From the NCBI GenBank assembly GCA_035222895.1, contig JAVYIG010000171.1, forward strand, positions 357,501 through 421,500: 64,000 nt of DNA, read 5' to 3'. Origin of the DNA: Strongylocentrotus droebachiensis (Eukaryota > Echinodermata > Echinoidea > Camarodonta > Strongylocentrotidae). This document shows, piece by piece, positions 31,536 through 45,100 of the stretch. The position numbers were made by a program, and so were the translations under genes. Under the pieces are notes generated by a model, which made no database searches, had not been told where the DNA came from, and worked only from the letters and a program-made list of their open reading frames with translations. Positions within the stretch are counted from its first letter, which is position 1, and the number at the start of each line of letters is the position of its first letter.

Positions 31536-33130
31536 GAGTAGACCTCCATCCAAATGGTTTGGAAGACACTGTCTAAATAATTCATATTTGATTAAAGAGT
31601 CATAATAAGTATAGTCCATTTCAAATTTTCCCTTTGTGATCTTTTATTTCGTGTAAATCTGTAATTTGTATGATGATGTTGTACCTCCATGCCACCTCAA
31701 ATACCACATACGACCTTTGAGAGTTGATCCTCTAAAATAGGGAAACATAGCTCTTCCAATATAAAAACTCACAAAGCAGAGACATAAATTAAATAAACAC
31801 CAAAGATAATGTTCGAAATCTCAATGCATTTCAAAAAGATTAAACAAACACTACAGTCATTGTAATTTTTAATATTACGTCTAAATAATGATGTTAAAAA
31901 AGGGATATTTATAATAATGACATACCATAAGTAATTGAAATGAAATCAGAGGTGCATCTTACATTGTTGAAGCATTTCCCTTTGGTTAAACTAACACACT
32001 ACAAAGAGTAAGCAAAGGAAATGTCTTCTATTATGCTAAAACGATAAGTTTAATTTAGTAACACCTATTTGCTTTCTGGAATATGCAGCATGACCTGACC
32101 ATGATCTACAAATTAAATTTTCTTAAAGTGTTTTACAATGTATCTTAGTAAATTCTGCTATTTATAACTGTGCTATGCTCAGTCATATTTGATTGACTTT
32201 ATAATTTGTGTCATTTTCAATTATTAGACTTTAAGTGTAAAATTATACAATATTATAGACCTTAGTGAAATATGAAGAAGATATCACACCTAAACACATT
32301 TGAACCAAAATTCCTGCAGAATCAATTGCCACTGGTTCAAGAAAAAAATGAAGAGTTACCTAAATAGACAAATTTCAGATTAAAAAAAAAGACAGTGACG
32401 GGAAAAAATAATATAAAAAGGCATCACCATAAATTTTGTTGTTGCTCATACTGACTTCTCAAAATGAACCATAAATTATAAAAACAAAGAAAAAACAAAA
32501 CACAATGCATCTTCCACAAAACTAGAAACTTTATCCGACGACTTACAAAATATACTTGCTACCTCCTTCAATGAATATAAATTCAGATGAAATAAATGTG
32601 ACTTCGTTAGCTTGTCTGCAAGACACAAGCTAACAAATTTAACATAATGCATTCACCTCTATATAGCGTCAAGGGTGATCCACAGTGGCTTTTAACACAG
32701 ACTTTATGAAAATTCAAACGACTGTGATTAAATCAATATAGGAAATGAAATGAAATGACATGAAACATGAAATGGCGACAGATTCGAATTTTAAAATGAT
32801 AGGTTTCAAGATCAAGAAAGTGAAAGAAATCATTATCATTTTCAAACCAAACGATTTATGAAACACTGGTCATAAAATTATTTGAAAATGCTTCAAAATA
32901 TGGCTGAGATTGCAAAAGAGAGCATTTGAGACCCTTGCTACAAGAGAGACTTTGCGCTGATGAGATGTTTGCTTCAAGCACGTCATTTCATTTTCTTTCC
33001 AAGTTGCAATTACGTGTTCTTATTTTTTGTGTATGAGTCATTGTGTAGTTACTGTTTATTGTAAATAAACTTGTATGTCAGATAAATTTAAAACTCTTTG
33101 AGAGATTACGAATAACCATTTTAGGGAAAG
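31536..33130. other. AT-rich interval without a recognisable gene
   Basis: No homology-bearing ORF or repeat was recognised. On the minus strand an acceptor near 32632 followed by a GTAAGT at about 32545 could bound a small exon in phase with the 36196 exon, but its peptide looks like non-coding sequence. Confidence 0.4.
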
Positions 33131-33171
33131 TTGTGCATCAAATGTTAATACAATTGTGCTTATTTGTTCAT

Positions 33172-33430
33172 TATATAATAAAAGGTATATCTTACGGTTC
33201 TTACCCTAATTATATGGGGGGGGGGTTCGGGGGTTTGATCGAACCCCCTAAAATTATCAAACGTAAAAAAAGAGGGGGGAAGAAAAGAGAGAAAAGAGGG
33301 GAAGAAAAGAGAGAAAAGAGGAGAGAAGAGAAGAAAAGAGAAGAGAAGGGAAGAGAAAAGAATGAAAGGGAAAGGAAGAGAAGAGAAGAGAAGAGAAGAG
33401 AAGAGAAGAGAAGAGAAAAAGATCCGGTTT
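33172..33430. repeat. G-run plus (AGAAG)n purine tract
   Basis: A G-run/C-run pair and about 150 bp of AGAGAAGAG repeats. Long frames on both strands here are low-complexity artefacts. Confidence 0.88.
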
Positions 33431-33570
33431 TAAAGCCCTCCAGAGGATCCCCCACCACACACACACCCCCACTCACACCCCGATGTTTAAACAGCTTAAA
33501 ACCGGGGTCGTCCAGGTCCAATCCCCACTCGTCAACCATCTATTAACAAAAAAGAGGCAAGATTACTCGT

Positions 33571-33623
33571 TTAAGTGAGAGCAGCTGGTACCAGTAAGAT
33601 AATGTTCTCTGCGCCGCCAGTGC
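33571..33623 (-). CDS. Possible last exon of the lectin gene
   Basis: After an acceptor (TGCTTTAG) the minus strand reads, in the phase left by the 36196 exon, GTGGAENIILLVPAALT and TAA. Joined to ...VKSSG this gives a short hydrophobic C-terminus that could be a GPI-anchor or tail signal. It is supported only by phase and the acceptor. Confidence 0.3.
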
Positions 33624-33839
33624 CTAAAGCACGGGTGTACGTGTAGGCAGTGGCGTACCCAGGATTTAAAAAAAAAAGGGGGGGGGGGTATTTTGTACAA
33701 AAAATCCAAGCCGAGACCACGTACCTTCAAATTTTTCATATTATATCAGATATTTTTACTCATGGTGTTTGGGAAATTCAAACAAACGTTAATAATTATT
33801 TACCGTGAAATAATTTACTCGTAACGTTTGAATATTTGA

Positions 33840-34215
33840 ATTTGCTAAAAGCTTTTCCAGATGCTTGGTTAGAAAAAATAAGACACTATCATGATAATCT
33901 TAATAGGCAAATAGTACCTGAAATAAAATAAAAAACTTTTGCACATGAGAAGAAAAAAAATCGCAATAACCTGCATACTGTTATTGACATTGCAAATCAC
34001 ATTCTCTCAAACACGAATGCAGGTAAAGTTATTGATGCAATATATATATATTTTGATTATTTAATAAAAAAAGGTTTTGATACGGGAGACCACTTTGTAC
34101 TTGTTGATTTGTAAGTATTTCTGTATATTGAATATTTCAAACCTTTGGGTTGCATGTTCAATGTTTGTTATCTTAATAAACCGATTCAATCAACCATTCA
34201 ATCAATTAATCAAAA
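33840..34215 (+). mobile_element. Degraded LINE fragment
   Basis: A decayed frame recalls an RT segment (HTVIDIANHILSNTNAGK, then FDTGDH where FDTVDH is usual). It is followed by AATAAACCGATTCAATCAAC, a CAAT-type tail. Tentative. Confidence 0.4.
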
Positions 34216-34449
34216 CCACCGGAATAATCTACAATTAACAACTAAATCTTGAATCCCCTTATCAAGTTTTGTAATTTTGTTCAAGGATGTGAACAAATTG
34301 ATTTGTCCCGATTTATGTTTCTTGCGAATATCTAAAATTATTCAAACAGAGGCCATATTTTAACCAGGTCGCCTTTTATTCTTGAGTTACGAATAACAAA
34401 AAACATCAAATTTACAAGGGGTATGAATAATTCAGTTGTTATGTTCAGA

Positions 34450-34740
34450 ATAAAGACTCAGGGTCAGGGTCATGTGGTATGGAGCATGTCACGTTCATTT
34501 CATACATTCACAAACGACAATTATAGGTGCAGAATATAAACACACAACGCATCACATAATAACTAATTGTGAGGTTTTTTCGAGGAAAGAAATCACTAAT
34601 CTGACATTGATATTATATAACTGTACATTACCTGTTGAACAGATTTGTGAGAGGGATTATCCCTTTTTTCTCAAAAAACTATTCTTTGAGCAGAAGAGTA
34701 TGTTTATATAGTAGCTGCGCTATAAATTGATCTAGCTCTT
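34450..34740 (+). mobile_element. Probable retroelement 3' end with (TTA)n tail
   Basis: A 79-codon frame (34472-34711) of the kind seen at LINE ORF2 ends (CERDYPFFLKKLFFEQ), then GCGCTATAAATTGATC and TTATTATTATT. No RT core remains. Confidence 0.4.
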
Positions 34741-34837
34741 ATTATTATTGAATATTCATACAAAGTCTATTTACATTAATGTACGTAATTGGGCCAACAT
34801 ATTCAACACAATACAAGGATGTAAATTATTAATGCTT

Positions 34838-35668
34838 AGATAACATTGTGTAGTGCATAATACGTGTGCAATAGGCAGCTGGCGACAGAATTCTTGAATC
34901 CTTTATCATGTGCGGTCGTAAAAAGAAAATATTACGGGTTATCTGTTTAACGTCTGTAAGTCCCTTATAATAATGTTTGAATTATGGCCCTTTTTATTGT
35001 GCGCTCCATCTATAAAGAAGATTCCTTGAATCCTATATCATGTTCGGTCGTAAAAAGAAAATATTGCGGGTTATCTTTTTAACGTCTGTAAGTTCCTTAT
35101 AATAATGTTTGAATTATGGCCCTTTTTATCTGTAAGTAGTATGCTGTATTTATTATGTAGTAAAGTGAGAAGAATAAAATGATGCAGATCGGTGAGGCGA
35201 GTTTGTGTACAATGTATATCATCCAAAATGTCATAAATGATTATGTTAGATAACATTGTGTAGTGCATAATACGTGTGCAATAGGCAGCTGGCGACAGAA
35301 TTCTTGAATCCTTTATCATGTGCGGTCGTAAAAAGAAAATATTACGGGTTATCTGTTTAACGTCTGTAAGTCCCTTATAATAATGTTTAAACTATGGCCC
35401 TTTTTATTGTGCGCTCCATCTATAAAGAAGATTCCTTGAATCCTATATCATGTCCGGTCGTAAAAAGAAAATATTGCGGGTTATCTTTTTAACGTCTGTA
35501 AGTTCCTTATAATAATGTTTGAATTATGGCCCTTTTTATCTGTAAGTAGTATGCTGTATTTATTATGTAGTAAAGTGAGAGCCCTGGTGAGAAGAATAAA
35601 ATGATGCAGATCGGTGAGGCGAGTTTGTGTACAATGTATATCATCCAAAATGTCATAAATGATTATGT
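34838..35668. repeat. Tandem duplication of a 410-bp unit with nested repeats
   Basis: Unit 1 starts at about 34838, unit 2 at about 35246. Each contains two diverged internal copies of CGGTCGTAAAAAGAAAATAT plus CCTTATAATAATGTTTGAA, so the structure is two-level. Unit identity is high; the second has a GCCCTGGTGA insertion. Confidence 0.92.
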
Positions 35669-35816
35669 TACGAAATTGTAACTGTCACAAGGACACCATA
35701 GGAAGGAGCTCATAATGTTTCTCCAGTCGAAATAAGAGTGCTTTTCATGTATACTGGTCTGCTAGCCGCAACAATTCCAAGCCAGAAGATCTCCATTTGT
35801 ATAATCTAGATTGTAG

Positions 35817-35817
<1 letters not shown>

Positions 35818-35890
<73 letters not shown>

Positions 35891-36030
35891 GACAGAGAGT
35901 GAGAGAGGGGAGGGAAGTGGATAGGGAGGAGGGGAGGGGATGAGAATGGGGGAGAAAGAGAAAGAGGGAGAGACAGAGAGAAATAGAGGCAAACAGAGAG
36001 GGAGGGGAGAGAGAGAGAGAGAGTGGGGCA
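35818..36030. repeat. (GA)n microsatellite
   Basis: About 210 bp of GA and GGGA repeats. Frames on the opposite strand (LSLSL) are artefacts. Confidence 0.95.
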
Positions 36031-36195
36031 AAGGGGAGTGAGATGTAAAACCAGAGACAAAGATATTATTACAGTAACGTCATTATCATATATATAAATA
36101 TAAATATTATTATGGATATCTTTTGCTTTTGATGATATTATTGCTACGTTATCATTATATAGCCAAACATGAAACACACATCAAGGAGTACTTAC

Positions 36196-39100
36196 CTGAC
36201 GATTTGACAAGATTGTGTAGTGTCAAATCACCACGATCACGGGCAGCCATCCAGCGTTCTGTTGAGATGGCTGACCAATCGGTTGTCGATGAGGAGCTGA
36301 CAAACTTCCCTTCAAGGTACGTCTTCGAGTCACGCCCAATGGCATACAGGGTGACACTCACGTTATGGTAGGCGACGACATCGCCAATGTACAGCGGGAA
36401 AGCTAAAGTTGACGAGAATGAGAGATTCAGGCGCGGATCCAGGATTTCTTAGGGGGGGGGGGGCCCAAATTTGAAATTATGCGAGCCAAATATTCGTACG
36501 TAATGGTGACCAGCAGTGACGTAATTAGGGATGGGTAGGTGCAGGGAGGGGCAAGTTTTTCCCCTCCCTCCTCCGCAAAGCTCGGAAGCTTTGACATTTC
36601 AATAAGTTATTAGAGAAAGAAGACGATTCGTTAATCTGTACCATTCCCAAATATAATCCTCGTCTGAATTATGTTTTCCCCCATTCCGCGAGAAGCGCGA
36701 AAGCTTTTACGTTTCATTAAATCATTAGAGAAAGAAGACGATTCGTTGTACCGTTCTCGACTCTTAATCCTTGTCTAAATTCAGTTCCCCTGACTCCCGC
36801 GCAAAGCGCGGAAGCTTCGACGTTTCATTAAATCATTAGCAAAAGAAGACGATTCGTTGTACCGTTATGACTTTTAATCCTCGTCTAAATTCAGTTCCCC
36901 CCTCACCGCGCGAAGCGCGGAAACTTCTACGTTTCATTAAATCATTAGCGAAAGAAGACGATTCGTTGAAACGTTATGACGTTTAATCCTCGTCTAATTT
37001 CAGTTTTCCCCCCGCTTCGACGTTTCATTAAATTTTTAGAGAATGAAGCCGATTCATTGCTCTGCTCTCGAAAATAATTTAGTTTCCCCCACCCGCGCGA
37101 AGCGCGGAAGCTTTTACGTTTCATTAAATCATTAGAGAAAGAAGACGATTCGTCGTACCGTTCTCGACTCTTTATCCTTGTCTAAATAACCCCCCCCTTT
37201 TTGCGCGAAGCGCGGAAGCTTCGACGTTTCATTAAATTATTATAGAAAGAAGACGATTCGTTGTACCGTTCTCGACTCTTAATCCTTGTCTGAATTTCAA
37301 AAATGTTCTTTGTCTATTCCCTTTTATTCCTACGTCCTCTTCCTTTTCACTCCTCTCTTTTTTTGGCCGGCGTTTATGGGGGGACCACCCCACAGCCCCC
37401 CTGGGGTCAGATGAACATATGTTGATACCTTGTCCGCCTCGGAAGTTTTTAATTTACGGTCAGATTAGCATTCAGGGGTCCGCCTTAGGGCCCTAGGCGG
37501 GGTCCAGGGGGCAGAGCCCCGGATGTTCAGGAGTTTTAGGCATTTAATTACGGTCAGATGAGCATTTTTTTATACCTAATTGTTACAGTGGCAGGTCACT
37601 AATTGGCTTGGGGTTCAGGGGGCGGAGCCCCGGAATCTCAAGGGTTTTAGGCACTCGATTACGGTCAGATGAGTATCAAGGGGCCCGCCTAAGGGCTCTT
37701 GGTTGGGTCCAGGGGGCAGAGCCCCCGGAAGCCCAGGGGTTTTAGGCGTTTAATTACGATCAGATGAGCATTTTTGATACCTTATTATTTGTGACACTGG
37801 CAGGACACTATTTGTCGTGGGGTCCAGGGGGCAGAGGCAGGGGTTTTATGCATTAAATGACCGTCAGATGAGCATCTAAGGGCCCGCCTTAGGGCCCTAG
37901 GTGGAATCCAGGGGGCAGAGCCCTTGGGGTTTTAGGCATATAATGGTCAGATGAGCATATTTTGATACCCCATTATAATGTGACACTGGCAGTTAACTAT
38001 TTTTTCTTTCTCACTCTCTTTCTTTCTATTTCTCTTTAATATACTTTTTCAAAGCTCGAGGATCCCCATCCCCGCCGTTCCGCAGGCCCTGATATGTAGG
38101 CATCTCAAGAAGCATTTTCTTGCTTGGCTGTAAATTTAGGAATTGTCATTTTCCAACAAACGCATAAAGTGAGGAAAAATCTCGGAAAATTATCTCATTT
38201 CAGCATTATTTGTAAACCACCGTTATGGAATTAGAAATAAACCACGTTTGAATTATATTTCTCCAAAGCCCCCCCCCCCTCCCCTATCAGTACGCCAGTG
38301 CCCCCCCCCCCCCGCCCCCCCCCCCCCCGTCCGATCTACACCTTGTTGGCGGGAAAATTGCAACTGATATCCCTTACCTTTCTTCATTCTCTTTTTTTTC
38401 CTTTCCTTTTCTCTCCTCTTTTCCTTTTCCTTCCTTCTCTCTTTTTTTAAGCGGGGACGGGGGGAAGGCTAGGGCCTCCCCCCCGATCCACAACTTGTTG
38501 GCGGGAAAATTGTAACTGATATCCCCCTTCCTAACTTTTCTTCTTCCTCTTTTGTCCTTCCCTTTATCTCCTCTTTTTCTTTTTTCTTTCCCTTTTTGTC
38601 CTTCTCTTTTATTTTTTGATTTGGGGGGGGGGGGTGGGGGGGGAGGGGGAGGCAACAGCCTGGGAGGCAAGTCCTTTTGCCCCCCCCCCCGATCTCCTTC
38701 TTCGCTCTTTTCTTTTCTTCTTCCTCCTCTTTTTCCCCTTTCACTCCTCTTTCCCTTTCCCTTCTTTTCCTTCTCTCTCTCTCCTTTTTTTTTGCGGGGG
38801 GGGGGGGGGGGGGGGTCCGCGCCTGGAGAGATTAATACTACGGATTTGAATGATTCAAAATGAAACACAGGGACACGTTTACGGTAACCCTGAAAATAAT
38901 GACCCTCGTCGATGCCACCGGGAGCCACCGGGATTTTAAAACTTACGTCAAATCCAAGACAAGAAACAGTTATTTTCATCAACAGGGCATCTCATTCCCG
39001 AAAAAGGGACGATAATGCTAGTATCATTTTTAAAGGGTAAAGCGACAAATATACATGGTTCTATTCGCAAATGACGAAAAGAAAATATTCTTCAATGTCA

Positions 39101-42100
39101 AATTGTTTATAACTATTTATATTAAAAAAAACTTAATTATTTTTACAGGATCCTTTTTTTAGAAGACTTACCTTTCCATGTACTTGATAGTGCAGGGCGT
39201 GAAAACACACAACTGGGTTCAGAAGAACTGAAGTTAAGAAGATAAGATTATACAAAACCATCATTATTATTGTATTAGCTTTAAGTGCAGTAGATTGGAC
39301 AGTCTTAATTATATCTGTTAGGATTCATTAACAACAACAAAATCACATAAGCTTATTATTCCTCTTTCCTCTTTGCTCCCTACCCCTCCCCTTCCCAAAC
39401 TGTTTTCATTGACTAATACAATTTATTTATTTATTGATGCTTAATATCAAATCGTAAGGGTTACATACACATGATACATTGTACAAATAAATTGCAAATC
39501 CTAATCAATTCACTAGTCGAGTTTGAAATTAGGGTCTAATTTTGGATATGACAGATAATTGATATGGATTGATGACGAACAAATTAAAGGAATACCTTAT
39601 GTCAACGTTGTTGCAGGCTATGCGAAGACCAGTGTCATCGGACAGTATGCTCCGATCGTAGAATTCTAATCAAAGTCAAACCATACAAAAATCATCATCA
39701 AAGTTGTGTTTGAAATGTCTGATTTACATTTTGTTAAACGCTTATTAAGTATAATCGCTGCAAACAAGGCCTAGCTCGTTTCGATTGCGTTATTACTTGT
39801 GCCTATGAGATTATGTGAGTGTTAACACGAGTAATTTAACACAATCTTTGCAATGTTCATTTTGCATTCACTTTGTGTACAATGATATTCTCACATGCAT
39901 GGCGCGTCAGAGACCGCGCTGACGTAGTCCTACATCAGACAAATGACGGCTCGCGTGCAACGAACATAAAGAGATTTATTGCACGCGCCAAGAATTAAAC
40001 GCAATGTTTAAACTTTTCATTTTTCATTCACTTGACTACGATACAATTTTCACTTGACATGTCAAAGGCGGTGCCCGTTCCTGACACATTCCTTTACGTC
40101 AAAAATGACGCCTCGTGTGCAACGGGCATGATGAAATGCGCTGGGACATGCGCTAGGACATGCGTTAGGACATGCGCCAGGAATCAAACGCAAAGTCTGC
40201 ACTATGCACATTCTGCATTCGTATCGTTTTAATCTCGCACGGTGCGTCAAAGACGACGCCAGTCGCTGACGCAGTGCCTTACATCAGCGAAATGACGCCT
40301 CGTGTGTCACGGGCATTGCTGAAATGTTGATTATACCTTCCAGGGGGCATTGTGATGAATCTTGAGCACAGACTTGACTGCCCAGTGTGTCATCACAAGT
40401 GGAATTTCCTGACTTACAGCATGCACAGCTAGACTCGGATGAAAGATAGTTACAAGGGCAGGTCCAACCGTTCGTCAAAGCTTGCCCAGCTTGGGGTATA
40501 CCATGGAATTGATTCTTTCTCTCCTCTGGTGGTGGATCTACACGTGAAACATCAGTTACAGAAAATGTTATTTAGCCCTTGTAAACATTCATTTTAAGAT
40601 TAAAAAAAAGAAGAAGCTTAAACCACATAACAATCAACCAGAACTAGCAATAGACGTTGTATTGTAAAATGTTCTACCGTCAGGAAAACTTTTACTGTAC
40701 ACACGTAATCCATCCCCCCCCCCCCCCCAAAAAAAAAAAAAAAAAATGTAGTGATTCCTTCAAACAATTATCCACTAGTTGAGAAAATAAAAGTATAGAA
40801 AACAATTCAGAACTTTATCCTGAACCAACATACAAATACATGGGGTTATCCCGAATAATTTGTTTATTTAGATTAAAAAAAAATATTCCAGAATTTAATA
40901 CGAGTAGAGATTTTTATTGTTTACATTTATAATAACTGAATTATTCATAACCCTTGTAAAATTGATGTTTTCGTGTTTTTCGTTACTCAAGAGTGAATGA
41001 TGGACTGGTTGAATACTTTTAGATTCAAGCCTTAACATGTCACATCATAAAAAAAAATACATGGGGAAAAAAAATTCTTCACATACTTAAAAATCACAAA
41101 ACTTGGTAAGGGTATGAATAAATTAGTTGTTAACTGTACGTACGGATTTGTATTTTGGGATATTGTCCATTGAATGTGTGTATTGTGGGCAATTCTTGTA
41201 CTAATATTGTATGGGTTTAATGCATCAGTAAAACTAGAACTTTAAGGCAGCAAAATTTTATAGTCTCCCCCATAATTACAACTGACCGATATCACATTTG
41301 ATAAAATGAGAAATATTTATAAGTAAATTGGTAACTGTGTAATTTCGTTGCTCACCGATCGATGTTTCACAAATGAAATATCTCAAATCTATGCAAGAAG
41401 TTGTTTCTACGCCCCCATTCTCAATTCCATCTGACCAATAGGATCCTGCAACGACCAAGCTTCTACATGCACCTGCTGCATCTGGTTGCCCTGGTAACCA
41501 ATTTGTGTACTGATAATGGAAAGATTTATTTGAAAACATGAATGGAAAGTTGTAAGGAATGTGATAGTTCACATAATGTCCTACAATGGCAACAGAAGAA
41601 ATATCAATACACTAATTCCAGTAGAACTTGATTTAGTAAACATGCGAAAACATAACTTTATGTTAAACATCCTATATCAATCATCAGAGTCATAATTTAT
41701 AGTAGAACATTCATAGATTAGGGAGTTTATTAGCAATGATATTGCACAGCCTTTGAGTTCGATGAACTGATTTAGCTGTCGAGTGTGTAGCAGAGGGGAC
41801 TAAAATTCTCCTCTCCTGTATCAATTGAATTGAAGTGCGTGATTGTGTGCTTTCTTTTTGTATGTTTGTTGATAAACAATACGATGAAGAAGAAGAAGAA
41901 GAAAGAAGAGGAAGAAGAAGGAAGAGGAAGAAGAAGGAAGAGGAGAAGAAGAAGAAGAAGAAGAAGAAGAAGAAGAAGAAGGAAGAGGAGGAAGGGAAGA
42001 GGAGAAATGAGATGACAAAGAAGATGAAGAAGAAAGAAGATAAAGAGAAAGAACAATTAATGAATTAATTCTGTCATAATTACCGTGGCATTTTCATGTA

Positions 42101-45100
42101 TCCAAAACCGAAATGGACTAAGGTCCTTTGGCGAGATATCGATCAAGAATCTTTCCTCGAATATGGAATCGATGGATGCTAGAGCCCCACCCTCCTCCTC
42201 ACAAACCTGTGCTGCGACATTGGCGTTGACGAGGCCTGATGCGTTGGCATAGTAACAGGATGAGAGGAACGGTTGCCAGGGAGTTTTACACGGAACTGTA
42301 AAGATACGTTTATCATCTTACGATGAACTGTACAACAGAATTTGATGCTACATCGTTTTCGAAAAAGAAAATAAAACATGACTGATTCATAAATTATCTA
42401 ACCATTGAAAAAGATTTTCGGCACATTAAACGATGTTAATGAGACTTTATGTTATATATTTTGAATTCTGTATCAAAACATAAATACTTAAATTACAGGA
42501 TTGTTTGTTTTCTTCTTTAGCCTAAAGGGACTATTTAAATACTCTGTTGCAAATTTTTCTAATTTGGCATAGCTACGAACTATCAATTTTCAAGTGTGCT
42601 GAAATATCGCGGCGAACGTGCACAGTGGGAAATGAGGGGTAAGATTTTTTTTTTAAACAATTATTTTTATTGTTATTGTTATTATTTTTTTTTTTTTTTT
42701 GGGGGGGGGGGGGGCCAAAAAATTATTGACGTCCTCCCAAACCTTTTGTTGGATACGCTACTAAAGGTTTCAACATACCGGATTTATCTGCGTATTGAAA
42801 CTGTACGTCTACCATGGTTGCTTGTCCAAGGGTTGTTGAATTAGTATCATTCTTGTACACGGCCTGAGCAAGAATCACCATCTTAGATACTCCTGCTTTC
42901 ATATTAGTATGATTTACTGTTAGGTTTATCGATAACTCGACAGTTGAGAAGAGGTCAACGGCTCCAATCTATCAGGATTGAATAATGATAAGAGAGAGAG
43001 AGAGAGAGAGATAACATTTATCGTCAAGTATTAATATTGAGATGCTAAGAATGTTAACGATACTCACTGCTGACATAGAATTCTTTAAATATAGCATCGC
43101 TTATATAATTATTAATTTATCATCTTCAGTAAATGTGTAGCTAGTTTGAATTATATATATATATATATATGGATTGGCCAAAGTGGAACATAATTATAAC
43201 AGTCCTCCACTAGTATCATTTGCGTTTGTGTCTGGTAAAAGACATAAACGAATACCATCAAATTCCTGTGTTGTGTATGTCTCCGCCCAGCGACGGTGGT
43301 GCCGCATTCAATAATGTATACAATATGCTCAAACACGCATCACTTTATTTACGTGTCTAGATCTTATAGTTGCTTTGAAACTAAACTCAAATGGGATAAT
43401 GAGATGCTGGTGTACTGTTCTGTTGGTGACATTGCTAAGCTCTGAAACCAACAGAACAGTACACCAGCATCTCATTATCATACTTTCAGTATTTTTCCTT
43501 GCAGTTTTTCTATGGCAGCCTTTACATGCCCTTTTTATTGCCTTATGTTATTTTTATACATTTTCTCGTTTTCATGTATTTTCTTATTTAACTTCTTTTT
43601 CTGGTCTCTTTTTTTTTCTTCTCACTCTCTTGCAATTATTATGGATCCTTCCTATATTGTTGCTTTAAATGTGTTTTTGTTACCTTTTAATCTTTGTAGT
43701 ATATTAATCTCCCATATATGTGTTAATATGTTTTCTGACAATCTTCTTGACTTGTATTCCCAACACTTAGACTTCATATTTTATTTTGTGATTCCAATCC
43801 AAGATGGTTAATATAGAAGAAGTTGCTTGTAATATTTTAGAAAATAATGCAAGCACGCTAGAGCCCAATGTTAATGATAATTTTGATCATGCCTCTCCAA
43901 TTGTTTGTCATTACTGTTCAGAAAATCAATTTATGGATGGGTTTCGTAATAAATGTGAAAATGATGTTACTGTCCTACATTTAAATGTTAGAAGTATGCA
44001 TAAAAATGTTGATGCTTTTAATACTCTTATCAGAAACCTCAATGATAGCTCTACAATAATTGGGGTCACGGAGACTTGGTTTTCGAGTGAGAGTGATGTT
44101 AATTTATATTCTATTTCTGGATATAGTTTGGTGTCTAATCACAGACGTGATAAAAGAGGCGGTGGTGTTGCTTTATACATTCCAGTTGGTATGGATTTCC
44201 AAGTAAGGCATGACTTAAATGTGATGACTGATCAGTTGGAGTCTATTTTTGTAGAGTGTTTTATTCCAGGCAAAAAGAATGTTATCTTTGGAGTTATATA
44301 CAGACCTCCCCAGAGTAATATAGATCTTACTGTGAATGAATTGCAGAGTATATTGTTGAACCCACTATTTGTCAATAAGTCAATATTCTTAATGGGAGAT
44401 TATAATATAAACCTTCTTCAATGTGATGAAAATGACCATTATAATGCTTTTTTGAATATGATGTTGTCATTTTCTTTAATGCCATTAATTACAAAACCCA
44501 CAAGGGTAACTGATAGTTCATCTACCCTTATTGATAACATATTTTGTAATTTGCAACCTTTTCCACCTTCAGGTATTATAATATCAGATCTTTCAGATCA
44601 TTTCCCTATCTTCACTAGAGTGAATTTTCGTAATACTGCTCATAAACATGAATGTAAATATATTCGTAAAAACAATCCTACTAACATTGAGAAGTTTCGA
44701 GAAGCACTAACGGCAACTGACTGGAGTGCAGTTTTACTTGAAAAGGATGTTAATATTTCATTCAACAATTTCTTTAATAAGTTTTTGCTACTCTATGATG
44801 AAATTGTTCCGATTTCCAAATGTAATACTAGAAATCGTAAGAAAATTCCACGCATGCCATGGGTCAGTGCTTCCTTGTTGAAGTCTATCAATAAGAAGAA
44901 TAAGTTGTATTATTCTTATAAAGTTAGTGGAAGAGAATCATCACGTAAACGATATGTTGATTATAAAAACACCCTTACTTCAGTCTTGCGTGCAGCAAAG
45001 AAAACATATTATTTTGCTCAGTTTCAAGCAACTTCAAACGATATCAAAGGAACTTGGAAAGTGATAAGAAATGTGTTCAAGTCAAAGAAAAAAAATTCTG

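Noticed and set aside
33133-33546. ORFs of 137 and 109 codons on opposite strands
   Set aside because: They translate an AGAAG microsatellite and homopolymer runs.
38374-38982. 202-codon ORF on the minus strand
   Set aside because: Almost all of it is Lys/Arg/Glu and poly-Pro from CTTT and G-run tracts inside the hAT-like element.
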